Shown here piece by piece: positions 55,558 to 62,968 of a DNA stretch of 64,000 bases. Each line of letters opens with the position of its first letter. Positions within the stretch are counted from its first letter, which is position 1. Location: contig NZ_LMNL01000034.1 of the NCBI RefSeq assembly GCF_001422985.1, forward strand, positions 333,603-397,602. The letters run 5' to 3'. The stretch comes from Methylobacterium sp. Leaf117 (lineage in GTDB: Bacteria; Pseudomonadota; Alphaproteobacteria; Rhizobiales; Beijerinckiaceae). The notes beneath the pieces were generated by a model, which searched no databases, was not told where the DNA came from, and saw only the letters and a list, made by a program, of their open reading frames with translations. The position numbers and the translations under genes were made by a program.

Positions 55558-55799
55558 GATTCCGTGTCTCCCGCTTCCATCCGATCGTGCCGGAGGCGGT
55601 CGACAGCGGAGTTCGCGACCTTCCGCATGTCCCCGACGCGCAAGCCGGTCTTCCTGGTCTCGTTGGCGGCGTCCTGCGCCGACAGGATGTGCAGCTTCTC
55701 AGCCCGCTCCAGCCTGTCCTCGCCGGGGGTGCTTTGCGGATCGACGAAGTGGGGGCAGAACGCCCGGCAGAACCCGTCTCGGAGGCGGTCGAGGATCAT
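55554..55799 (-). CDS. Small hypothetical phage protein
   Basis: 81 residues, soluble and basic/helical (EDRLERAEKLHILSAQDAAN, then ETRKTGLRVGDMRKVANSAV). Overlaps both neighbours by 4 nt (ATGA style), so it is firmly inside the minus-strand lysis-tail operon. Not recognised. Confidence 0.65.
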   Translation of the reverse strand: MILDRLRDGFCRAFCPHFVDPQSTPGEDRLERAEKLHILSAQDAANETRKTGLRVGDMRKVANSAVDRLRHDRMEAGDTES

Positions 55800-56149
55800 G
55801 ATGCGCGCGCTCCCGTGTTCCGGTCGATCGCTTTTCGAGACTCCTCGATCTCCTTCAGAATAGCCTTGTCGTTCGCGGCGCCGGTGAGCGCGGCCTCGGT
55901 CGCGGTCTTAAGGATGGCCGCCTGCCCGTCGCGGAGATCCTTGATCGCCTCGGTGTGGTCGACGCTGGTGGCCGACTGTCGCTCGATGGCAGTAGCGACC
56001 CGTTCCACCATCGCCTGCTTGTCGTCGAGACGAGCTTGCCACGAGTCCTTCAGCCACGAGACCAACATGCCGATCGCGGCCAAGGCGAGGGCCAGAGCCC
56101 CCACCAGTCCGTAATCCTTGATGAGGCCGGCAATCATGGCAGCAGTCAT
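55796..56149 (-). CDS. Holin- or spanin-like single-span membrane protein
   Basis: 117 residues from the ATG at 56149, which has AGGAGAGG about 9 nt upstream (a further ATG at 56170 is less well placed). One strong membrane helix (YGLVGALALALAAIGMLVSW), then a charged coiled coil (DDKQAMVERVATAIERQSAT onward). Size, topology and position near the lysozyme gene fit a lysis accessory such as a holin or i-spanin, but there is no definitive motif. Confidence 0.65.
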   Translation of the reverse strand: MTAAMIAGLIKDYGLVGALALALAAIGMLVSWLKDSWQARLDDKQAMVERVATAIERQSATSVDHTEAIKDLRDGQAAILKTATEAALTGAANDKAILKEIEESRKAIDRNTGARAS

Positions 56150-56181
56150 CTGCTCGGCCTCTCCTGGCATAGATCAGTGCC

Positions 56182-56694
56182 TCACTTCGTGGTGATTGCG
56201 GCCTGCGCGGGCGCCAGGGTGTTCGCGGCCGTGGCGCCGTCCTGCAGGTGCAGGGTGCGGAAAACGAGCTCGGCCACCCCATTCGGGCCGCCGGCGGCCG
56301 CCACCACCTTCGCAGGGGCCGCATCGACAGCGCGCTGCACTGCCTTCGCGATCACGGCCGATCCCACTGGGATCGTGAGCGCCTGACGCTTCACCACGCC
56401 CTCGGTAGCGTTCAGGGCATAATCGGTGATGGCCTTGGTCATCTGCTCGAGGCGGGCCTGGGTTAGGAACAGGCGGGCCCACGGAGCGATCTGGTAGACG
56501 GCCTTACCGAGCAGGGCGACGAGGACTGGCAGCAGTACTGATGTTAGGGTCTGGCCAATGGCCACGACCCAGTCGCCCCAGGGCAGGATGACGGCCGGCG
56601 CGACGGGTACGGGGGCGACGACCTCCGCAGCGAGGGCATGGCTGGAGAGGGCACAGGCGAGCGCCAGCGCCGCGAGCGGGAGCATGCGGTTCAT
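56182..56694 (-). CDS. Phage protein with signal peptide and membrane segment
   Basis: 170 residues. An N-terminal signal sequence (MLPLAALALACALSSHALAA), then a second hydrophobic stretch (IGQTLTSVLLPVLVALLGKA) and a mostly helical Ala-rich C-terminus. Found between the holin-like gene and DUF6527. Probably part of the lysis module; unassigned. Confidence 0.7.
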   Translation of the reverse strand: MNRMLPLAALALACALSSHALAAEVVAPVPVAPAVILPWGDWVVAIGQTLTSVLLPVLVALLGKAVYQIAPWARLFLTQARLEQMTKAITDYALNATEGVVKRQALTIPVGSAVIAKAVQRAVDAAPAKVVAAAGGPNGVAELVFRTLHLQDGATAANTLAPAQAAITTK

Positions 56695-56763
56695 GGTGGG
56701 TCCTTAGGAGGGGAGCTTGGGAGGGGAGTGCGCGACGTGACCCGGCCGGCGCGGGATCTCAGG

Positions 56764-57081
56764 TCAGCCGGCGTCGAAGTCGGGCAGCGGCACCGTTTGC
56801 CCGGCGAGCGCATGGGTGCAGTCGCCGAGGAATTGGATCTGCCCATCTGTCACGAAGGAGTGGCAGACGGCCGGTGGCGCTCCGGGCTTACCCACATCAG
56901 CGCCGTCGTAGCGGACCAGCACGGAGGGAGTGAACGTCGGGCGGTCGTAGTCGCCGTTGAAGCCCCAGCGCGGACCAGGCGCCGGGTCGGTCGAGCACCG
57001 GAGCCCATGAGCGCCGTCGCACCCCGGGCACCAGAACAGCGCGTAGCCGTCTTCTCCGGTTCGGAGCTTGCCGCGGCGCAT
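56764..57081 (-). CDS. DUF6527-family phage protein
   Basis: 105 residues with the family's conserved ALFWCPGCDGAHGL (Cys pair), WGFNGDYDRPTFTPSVLV and CHSFVTDGQIQFLGDCTHAL. The Cys/His set suggests a zinc site. It is commonly encoded next to phage lysozymes, as here, and begins just after the lysozyme gene on the same strand. Molecular role unknown. Confidence 0.85.
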   Translation of the reverse strand: MRRGKLRTGEDGYALFWCPGCDGAHGLRCSTDPAPGPRWGFNGDYDRPTFTPSVLVRYDGADVGKPGAPPAVCHSFVTDGQIQFLGDCTHALAGQTVPLPDFDAG

Positions 57082-57082
57082 C

Positions 57083-57748
57083 TCAGGCCACCTTCCGTAC
57101 GTCAGGCGCAGCGTTATCGTTCGCCGTGGCCTTCCGGTTGTCGCCGTAGGTGTCGTCGATCCAGCGCAGGAACCGCATCAGCAGGTTGGGCTGCGCGATG
57201 ACAGCCGGGGCGACCGGAATGATGACGGGTGTCGGCACCTCGGCGTGCATCACCTCGATCACGGGCGCTGCCACCGCGATTGGTTTCGCGGTCGTCGTCG
57301 CCCGCGGCATCGCGGTGGCGTAGGCGGTGACGAACTGTTGGGCCTCGGCCTGCCGGCGCGTGATGATCGCCGCCGGCTTCTTCCACATCAGGATCGCATC
57401 GTAGGCGCCGGCCGTGTCGCCCGCGTTGATGCGCTTAAGAAAGGTGGAGCCAGCGAAGGCGCCGGGCCCGATGTTGTAGGCCAGCGAGACCAATGCGTCG
57501 TAAGCGTTTTGAGATAACGCCACCTTCACGCACCGATCGACGCATTGTTCATAGGCCTTGATATCGCGCTCGAAAATTGCGTCGCATTGTGCGGACGTTA
57601 TAGTCATCCCCGAAGTAACGAGTGGCGCACCCGCGGCTGAAGTGTGCCCTATGCCAATCGTAAGTACGCCAACAGTGTCGCGATAAGCCTTCAAGCGGCG
57701 GCCCTCCCGGGCAATCAGAACTGCTATCCCAATGCTAGAGGTCTTCAT
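57083..57748 (-). CDS. Phage lysozyme/endolysin (GH24, T4-type)
   Basis: 221 residues. The T4-type triad is spaced as expected: E15, D24 (8 residues later) and T30 (5 residues later), in AREGRRLKAYRDTVGVLTIG; ALVSLAYNIGPGAFAGSTFL and RRQAEAQQF follow. It cleaves peptidoglycan glycosidic bonds during lysis. There is no signal peptide, so a holin is needed. A ~70-residue extension holds a Pro/Val-rich linker and LLMRFLRWIDDTYGDN. The start ATG shares the palindrome CATG with the start of the divergent HNH gene; the first 17 codons are a second, diverged copy of the lysozyme start relic at 58246-58296. Confidence 0.93.
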   Translation of the reverse strand: MKTSSIGIAVLIAREGRRLKAYRDTVGVLTIGIGHTSAAGAPLVTSGMTITSAQCDAIFERDIKAYEQCVDRCVKVALSQNAYDALVSLAYNIGPGAFAGSTFLKRINAGDTAGAYDAILMWKKPAAIITRRQAEAQQFVTAYATAMPRATTTAKPIAVAAPVIEVMHAEVPTPVIIPVAPAVIAQPNLLMRFLRWIDDTYGDNRKATANDNAAPDVRKVA

Positions 57749-57757
57749 GGGCGATCT
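57697..57757. repeat. Lysozyme 5'-end duplication, copy A (in use)
   Basis: 61 nt covering the lysozyme start and first 17 codons (MKTSSIGIAVLIAREGR). It aligns without gaps to 58245-58305 at about 70% identity (43 of 61). Its composition is more AT-rich, like the HNH gene beside it. Confidence 0.85.
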
Positions 57758-58244
57758 CACACAGGCTCGATTGATGGAGCTTTTGATCTACGATCCTGCC
57801 GCCGGCGATTTCTGCTGGCGCATAAGCCGGGGCAACAGAATACCGGCCGGCTTGAAGACGGGCTGCGTCAACAAGGTTGGATACAAGGTTATTCGCGTAG
57901 ATGGGCGCCTGTACTCAGCGCACAGGCTCGCGGTTCTCTACATGACCGGAGCGATGCCTGCGGCGGACGTTGATCACATCAACAACGACCGATCTGACAA
58001 TCGATGGTCCAACCTCAGGCGAGCGACCTCCTCGCAGAACTGCTGCAACACCTATAGGATGAAAAACAACACCTCTGGCGTGAAGGGCGTCTACCGTCCG
58101 GCTGGGCGCAAAAACTGGACTGCTCGGCTGAGCTTCGAAGGCACGACCCGCCATCTTGGATGCTTTCCTACAAAGGAAGCCGCCGAAGCTGCTGTCCTAT
58201 CTGCAAGGGCCGCAACACATGGAGAGTTCATGAACCCTGGCTAG
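57747..58244 (+). CDS. HNH homing endonuclease with AP2 DNA-binding domain
   Basis: 165 residues from the ATG at 57747. The N-terminal part (LLIYDPAAGDFCWRISRGNR, GYKVIRVDGRLYSAHRLAVL) leads to the HNH core (ADVDHINNDRSDNRWSNLRR and ATSSQNCCN) and a C-terminal AP2/ERF-like domain (NTSGVKGVYRPAGRKNWTAR, EGTTRHLGCFPTKEAAEAAV). This is the standard free-standing HNH-AP2 homing endonuclease of phages. It lies antiparallel to and abutting the lysozyme gene; the start codons overlap. Base composition is AT-richer than the lysozyme body, so it arrived as a mobile unit. Confidence 0.9.
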   Translation: MGDLTQARLMELLIYDPAAGDFCWRISRGNRIPAGLKTGCVNKVGYKVIRVDGRLYSAHRLAVLYMTGAMPAADVDHINNDRSDNRWSNLRRATSSQNCCNTYRMKNNTSGVKGVYRPAGRKNWTARLSFEGTTRHLGCFPTKEAAEAAVLSARAATHGEFMNPG

Positions 58245-58245
58245 G

Positions 58246-58296
58246 CCGGCCCTCGCGAGCAATCAGCACGGCTTCGCCGATGGGCGAGAGGTCCAT
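58246..58296 (-). pseudogene. Relic of the original lysozyme start
   Basis: From the ATG at 58296 the minus strand encodes MDLSPIGEAVLIAREGR, clearly a lysozyme N-terminus including the catalytic Glu, then runs into HNH-gene DNA and stops after 22 codons (58228). The surrounding 61 nt (58245-58305) is copy B of the duplication and has the high GC of the phage block. It is the fragment left when the HNH unit was inserted. Confidence 0.8.
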
Positions 58297-58416
58297 GGGT
58301 GGTCTCTAAATCAAACGTAGCAGGGATTCCGCCTCACGATCGCTGCCCGCGACCAGGATTGCGACTCGGCGAGACTTGAGGGTAAGTCCGAAGCTTATCG
58401 GATTGCAGGCGGTGCA

Positions 58417-59244
58417 ATGAATTGGCAGGCCCGAGTCTTATCAGGAGTAGCACTTTTTGCTCTGCTGACTATTGTTTTTGCGTCTTTGATATCGAGCAGA
58501 CCATACAACAATTACGTTTATGATTTGTCAAATAATCAAAATTACTGCAACGCCAAGATAACGGCCGACGAGCGCAAGAACTCCAAGGAATGTCAGGGTG
58601 TTATCTATAGAGCTCTTGATGACCCGGCGACACTCGTTAATGGCTTCACCGCCATCATAACCCTCGCAATGTTCGTAGTAACCTATAGACTTTATCGAAC
58701 AGCTACACAGCAGAGCGGTGCTGCTATTTCAGCAAGCGATGCCGCCGCGGCTAGTGCTAATGCTGCCAATCATGCACTGGGTCTTGAAAGAGCCTGGATC
58801 GCGGCACCAACAATCGTGATTGAATCCGGGTGTGTGGGCAATGGTTTGTTTGCACTCGAATTCAAGAATACAGGAAGAGAGCCAGTGCGCGGTGCATACG
58901 TGGGTGCGAGACTTGTGAGGAACGACATATTTAAGGAGAGAGATGACTTGGAGGCCGAAGTAATAAGTCGTGCCAATACTAATATTGCCGAATTTAAAGG
59001 CATGGTCGTTGTGCCGAACGGTTCAATATTAATAGAAAATAAACAACAGATGGTTGATATTCCGTTTGATATACTTGGAAGTTTCAAGGAAATCGCTGGG
59101 ATGCCTATTCCTCATATCGTCGGATGTATCGTGTACGGGTCACCTGATGGGAGAGTCGCTCACCACACAACTTTTGCCATTCCTCTCAAGGAAAAGGATG
59201 GCGGCTTGGCCGCCGGTACGGCTTGGACTAGCGCTGCTCAGTAG
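58417..59244 (+). CDS. Two-span membrane protein, low GC (phage cargo gene?)
   Basis: 275 residues. Membrane helices near 7-27 (VLSGVALFALLTIVFASLIS) and 75-95 (LVNGFTAIITLAMFVVTYRL); a ~180-residue cytoplasmic C-terminal domain is rich in beta (IAAPTIVIESGCVGNGLFAL, EFKNTGREPVRGAYVGARLV). It is distinctly AT-rich and is plus-strand in a minus-strand tail/lysis block, the profile of a lysogenic-conversion or defence cargo gene. Function unknown. Confidence 0.75.
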   Translation: MNWQARVLSGVALFALLTIVFASLISSRPYNNYVYDLSNNQNYCNAKITADERKNSKECQGVIYRALDDPATLVNGFTAIITLAMFVVTYRLYRTATQQSGAAISASDAAAASANAANHALGLERAWIAAPTIVIESGCVGNGLFALEFKNTGREPVRGAYVGARLVRNDIFKERDDLEAEVISRANTNIAEFKGMVVVPNGSILIENKQQMVDIPFDILGSFKEIAGMPIPHIVGCIVYGSPDGRVAHHTTFAIPLKEKDGGLAAGTAWTSAAQ

Positions 59245-59331
59245 TGCCGTCGTTTGAGTATGGTCCCCAATGTTTGAAGAAATGTCGTGTTAAGCTAGAG
59301 CTAGGTGGCGCAGCGAACAGACCGCCGGGCT

Positions 59332-60765
59332 TCAGTGCGCTTCCCATGCCGTGCCCGAGCAGAATACCGGCAGCCGCTCCGCGCCGCCGCCGGTCAGGGC
59401 GCCGCGGTATGTGATGTTCCTGGCGTCGTTGACGTAGGCCATCGCTCCCTCGCGGCTGGCGTTGCAGGCCGGGAGTGTGGCGACACTGAACATGGCGAGT
59501 TGCACGGGGGCCTGCATCTGCACGGTGCCCGTCCCGCTCGGCGAAAGAGCAAGGCTGGCGTTCGCGCTCCCGACCGCCACAAGACGTGCCGGGTTGCCGG
59601 CGGCGCTGCCGCCCTGAACCTGCATGCCGTTCACGTCGCTCGCCTTGGCTGCGACCTGCATCGTCACTGCGCCGCCGCCATCGAACTGAACACCGCCATC
59701 GGTGAAGGTCATGCCAAGCGGGTCACCGGATGGGGAGACATCGGCGCGGATCTTCGCAGCCTGCCTCAGCGTGCTGTCGATCCACGCGTAGGTCGCGCCC
59801 CGGCCTGCCTCGATCGCCGTGCACGCCTTGCCGCCGGCTCCGTCACAGCCCGTCAATCCGTCCTGAGCGAAGATGAGGCCCTTCCGGAACTTCGCCCCGT
59901 TGCCGTGGATCACCAGCGCAACCGAGGCATCGACCGCGTTGGCCAGCTTCGTTCCATCCCAGCACGAGCCTGCGAAGGTCGTGCAGTTGCCGCCCGAGGC
60001 GAGATTGAGCGCCGCGGACGAGTAGTTGAAGTAGGCGTTCGGCGCGGTGTTCTTGGCGCTGATGTCGGCCACGTCGGTCGAGCCGAGTTCGGTGACGTTG
60101 ATCTCCATCGCCTGCGCCGAGCCGGCGCCAGTCTTGCGCCGCGCTTCAAAGTAGCCGCCCCAGGCGGACGTCAGGGGGACGACCGAGCCATCGGTGCGGA
60201 AGTTGAAGCCCCAGCCCATCGTGCCGATCGGGAGTCGACCAGAGGACGTCATATCCGTCGTGCGCGTTGCGCCGACGATGCCCACGTCGCCGATGCCTGA
60301 CAAGGATACGGTCTGACCGATGCCGCCGTAAGCGTACTGAGAGGCCGACCCACCGGCGGCGTTTCCAAGCCAATTCGTCGGCGGGCCCGAGGGCGGCGAG
60401 TTGATCAAAGTCCGGCTGTTCAGGGTGAAGTAGGCAGCGTCGAGGTTCGCGAATCCGGTCAGGCCGGGCGCCTTGAACCCAGAGAGGTCGCCCAGCAGGC
60501 GCGCCAGCGTGTTGGCGGAGGCGGTCACTGAGGGAGTGACGCTCATCCCAGACAGGTTGCCCGTCGAGCCTTGGTCGGTCGATGGTAGCACGAGAGCGTC
60601 GGGCGTGGCGGTGTACTTGTTGCCCTGCCAGCGCCCGAGGGTCGGGCCGCCCGGCAGTATCACCCGGCTACTGTTATCGATCCGGCCCTGCCCGAGAAGC
60701 TGATCGGCCTTGGCTGGAGCGATAGTGGCGAACGCGGCGAAGGCCGCCAGGAGGAGCTTGCGCAT
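59332..60765 (-). CDS. Phage tail-fibre-like protein with N-terminal signal sequence
   Basis: 477 residues. It begins with a convincing Sec signal peptide (MRKLLLAAFAAFATIAPAKA), unusual for a virion protein. The body is Gly/Ser/Thr-rich with many short beta repeats (GIGQTVSLSGIGDVGIVGAT), as in fibre shafts. The C-terminal ~60 residues (PACNASREGAMAYVNDARNI, TYRGALTGGGAERLPVFCSG) form a small Cys-containing domain common at the end of phage tail and baseplate proteins. Its start overlaps the previous stop by 1 nt. A receptor-binding role is inferred from position. Confidence 0.75.
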   Translation of the reverse strand: MRKLLLAAFAAFATIAPAKADQLLGQGRIDNSSRVILPGGPTLGRWQGNKYTATPDALVLPSTDQGSTGNLSGMSVTPSVTASANTLARLLGDLSGFKAPGLTGFANLDAAYFTLNSRTLINSPPSGPPTNWLGNAAGGSASQYAYGGIGQTVSLSGIGDVGIVGATRTTDMTSSGRLPIGTMGWGFNFRTDGSVVPLTSAWGGYFEARRKTGAGSAQAMEINVTELGSTDVADISAKNTAPNAYFNYSSAALNLASGGNCTTFAGSCWDGTKLANAVDASVALVIHGNGAKFRKGLIFAQDGLTGCDGAGGKACTAIEAGRGATYAWIDSTLRQAAKIRADVSPSGDPLGMTFTDGGVQFDGGGAVTMQVAAKASDVNGMQVQGGSAAGNPARLVAVGSANASLALSPSGTGTVQMQAPVQLAMFSVATLPACNASREGAMAYVNDARNITYRGALTGGGAERLPVFCSGTAWEAH

Positions 60766-61622
60766 CAGACGGTCCAGAGGTTGGTGCCGTTGGAGTGGAA
60801 TGCGAACTTCCCGTAGGGGCTCGCGATGATCTGGTTCGGCTGGCCCACGATCGTGTCGGAGCCGGCCGCGGTCACGATGATGGATCTATCGGTCGAGCAG
60901 TCTCCCGTCTCGTCAGCGACGTAGAGGGGCTGCCCCTGCGGATAGGCGTTGGCCGCCGGCAGCGTGATCGTGCGGGGCGCGGTGAGTTTGGCGAGCCCGA
61001 CGTAGGTGTCCGCCACCTTGACCGCGTAGTTCGTGTCCTGGACGGCCGCTCGGCTGAAGGCGGCAACGGACAGTGCCGCACGCACAGCCGCGGCATCCTG
61101 CGCCTTCAGCAGCGCCCGGCCGATGTCGGTGCCGTCGGAGATCTGCGCCGCTCCGATCTGCGAGGGTCCAGGTGCGCCCTGCGCCGCTGCCACCACGAGA
61201 TTGAACGACGTGCTCTCGGAAACGAGGGCGACCTGCGGGATCTCGTCGATCGACAGGCCCTCCGCGCCGTCGAAGACCGCGAAGGGCACCACGCCGAGCG
61301 TCTGCCGCCGGCCGTAGGTGTCGATCTTGTAGATGAGCACCCGGGTGCGGTCCTTGGCGACCAGCCCCGACGCATCGCCGCGCGCCTGGGCGGTCAGAAG
61401 GCGTGAGGCGATCACCGTGAACTGGCCGGCGGCATCCGAGACCCGCACGATGCCGCCGTTGGCCACTGTGAGGGGCTGGAACACGGTGTAGCCGGACAGC
61501 CAGAGTTCAGCGCCGATCGTCGAACCCGTGAGGTCTACAGGGGCACCGCCTGGATCGCGCAGGGTGCACGGTATGACCCAGTCGTCGCGCTTCCAGCGCT
61601 GAAGGGGAGTGATCGCGTTCAT
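60765..61622 (-). CDS. Phage tail/structural protein
   Basis: 285 residues from the ATG at 61622 (ATGA overlap with the upstream gene). N-terminal part LQRWKRDDWVIPCTLRDPGG and VDLTGSTIGAELWLSG resembles a BppU-like baseplate or fibre N-domain, then a linker with AQGAPGPSQIG, and a C-terminal beta-domain (TAPRTITLPAANAYPQGQPL, NGTNLWTV) of the sort that ends fibre proteins. Assigned as tail by context. Confidence 0.75.
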   Translation of the reverse strand: MNAITPLQRWKRDDWVIPCTLRDPGGAPVDLTGSTIGAELWLSGYTVFQPLTVANGGIVRVSDAAGQFTVIASRLLTAQARGDASGLVAKDRTRVLIYKIDTYGRRQTLGVVPFAVFDGAEGLSIDEIPQVALVSESTSFNLVVAAAQGAPGPSQIGAAQISDGTDIGRALLKAQDAAAVRAALSVAAFSRAAVQDTNYAVKVADTYVGLAKLTAPRTITLPAANAYPQGQPLYVADETGDCSTDRSIIVTAAGSDTIVGQPNQIIASPYGKFAFHSNGTNLWTV

Positions 61623-62890
61623 GCCTGCACCGCCTGGTTCGTACCGCTGATGACCCACTTCGAGCCGTTGTCGATCACCTCGACTCCCGTGCCGGCGTTT
61701 GCCGCCTCCAGCACGCCGGCCGCGCTCGGCGCTCGACCATCACGAGCGAAGGCTTTGCGTCCTGGAGTGCCGGCCTTGGGAAGATCTGCGACCGAGAAGG
61801 CAGGAAGGATCGGCGTCGCGAAGGGCAGACCCGCCGCGATCTTGCCCTCGATCGTGCCCATGCGCGCGGCGAGCGCCGACACGTCGGGAGCGTAGACGCC
61901 GGCAAAGGTGGCGTTGCTCGCGCCGAGCAAGCCGATGGCCGTGGCACCGTCTGCCCCGTAGGTCCGAAGGTATGGGCGCCAGGACACGGCGCCCTTCGGT
62001 GGCACGATGGCTGGCGCATCACCCACCAGAGATGGCACCCGGATCGTCAGCAAGCGTGGGCCGTCCTGGCGCAGCAGATTGGTCTCGCGCCGGATCAGGG
62101 TCTGGCCCGCATCGCGGTCCGATGCATCGAGCCACTGGATGCCGAGGTCGACGGCGTTGTTATTCGGGTCGAGCACGTCGGCGAGACGCCAGTATCGAGC
62201 CCGCAGGATCCAGATCGCGTCGGGGTCGACGGCGATGGTCCCGCGCGGCGCAATCAGGCCCGCACCGGTGATCTGGTAAGCCGCGCCCAGAGCGGTCGAG
62301 ACCCGACCGTTGGCGTTGAGCGCTGGAGCATCCTCCGTCGAGCCAATTGCCGTGGCTGAGAAGGCGATCGGCGAAACTCCAGGCTGATCTCCGCGCAGGA
62401 TGGCGAGGAGGGTCGCAGCATCGCCCTTTACCCGATCCGAGTTCGCGATGCTGAGCAGCTGTTCCAGGATCTCGATGGATACCTGCTCAGCCGCCAATGC
62501 CACCTGCTGTATCAGGATGTCGACTTGGCGCTGGGGGGCCTTATCTCGAGCCAGGAAGGCAATCTGCTGGATGAGGATGTCGACTTCGTCCTGCGAGGCC
62601 CGCGCATCAATGAGTGAGATCAGGTTCCTTGATTGCGCGTCGTCAGCTTGAGCAGCAGCAGCAATCTGCTGGCTCAAGATACCGATAGCATTCATGGCCG
62701 AGGTGATCTGACCTTGAAGACTTGCGACGGCACTCTCATCGCCGTTAGCGAGGCCGAGAACCGCATTGACGAAGTCGCCGATCGCCATTCGTGCAAGCGC
62801 CCGAGCCCCACCGCCCGCGTCGGAGTGACCGAGCACTTCGATAAGCGGCCTGAGCGGCACGTTCGACGTGCGGATGCCGTTCTCGGCCAT
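61619..62890 (-). CDS. Phage tail-associated protein with coiled-coil N-terminus
   Basis: 423 residues from MAENGIRTSNVPLRPLIEVL. Residues about 40-160 are heptad-like helices (SLQGQITSAMNAIGILSQQI, VDILIQQIAFLARDKAPQRQ, a segment repeated as VDILIQQVALAAEQ), suggesting a trimeric stalk. The later part is beta-rich (GAGLIAPRGTIAVDPDAIWI, LRARYWRLADV). Lies between the tail-tip and fibre genes; probably a tail fibre or baseplate component. Confidence 0.75.
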   Translation of the reverse strand: MAENGIRTSNVPLRPLIEVLGHSDAGGGARALARMAIGDFVNAVLGLANGDESAVASLQGQITSAMNAIGILSQQIAAAAQADDAQSRNLISLIDARASQDEVDILIQQIAFLARDKAPQRQVDILIQQVALAAEQVSIEILEQLLSIANSDRVKGDAATLLAILRGDQPGVSPIAFSATAIGSTEDAPALNANGRVSTALGAAYQITGAGLIAPRGTIAVDPDAIWILRARYWRLADVLDPNNNAVDLGIQWLDASDRDAGQTLIRRETNLLRQDGPRLLTIRVPSLVGDAPAIVPPKGAVSWRPYLRTYGADGATAIGLLGASNATFAGVYAPDVSALAARMGTIEGKIAAGLPFATPILPAFSVADLPKAGTPGRKAFARDGRAPSAAGVLEAANAGTGVEVIDNGSKWVISGTNQAVQA

Positions 62891-62968
62891 GGGCGTTTCC
62901 CAGTACTGGAGGGGGCGCTCGCGCTGCCCGATCAAGACGGATTGTCAGGAGGCCACCGGCCTAGAACA

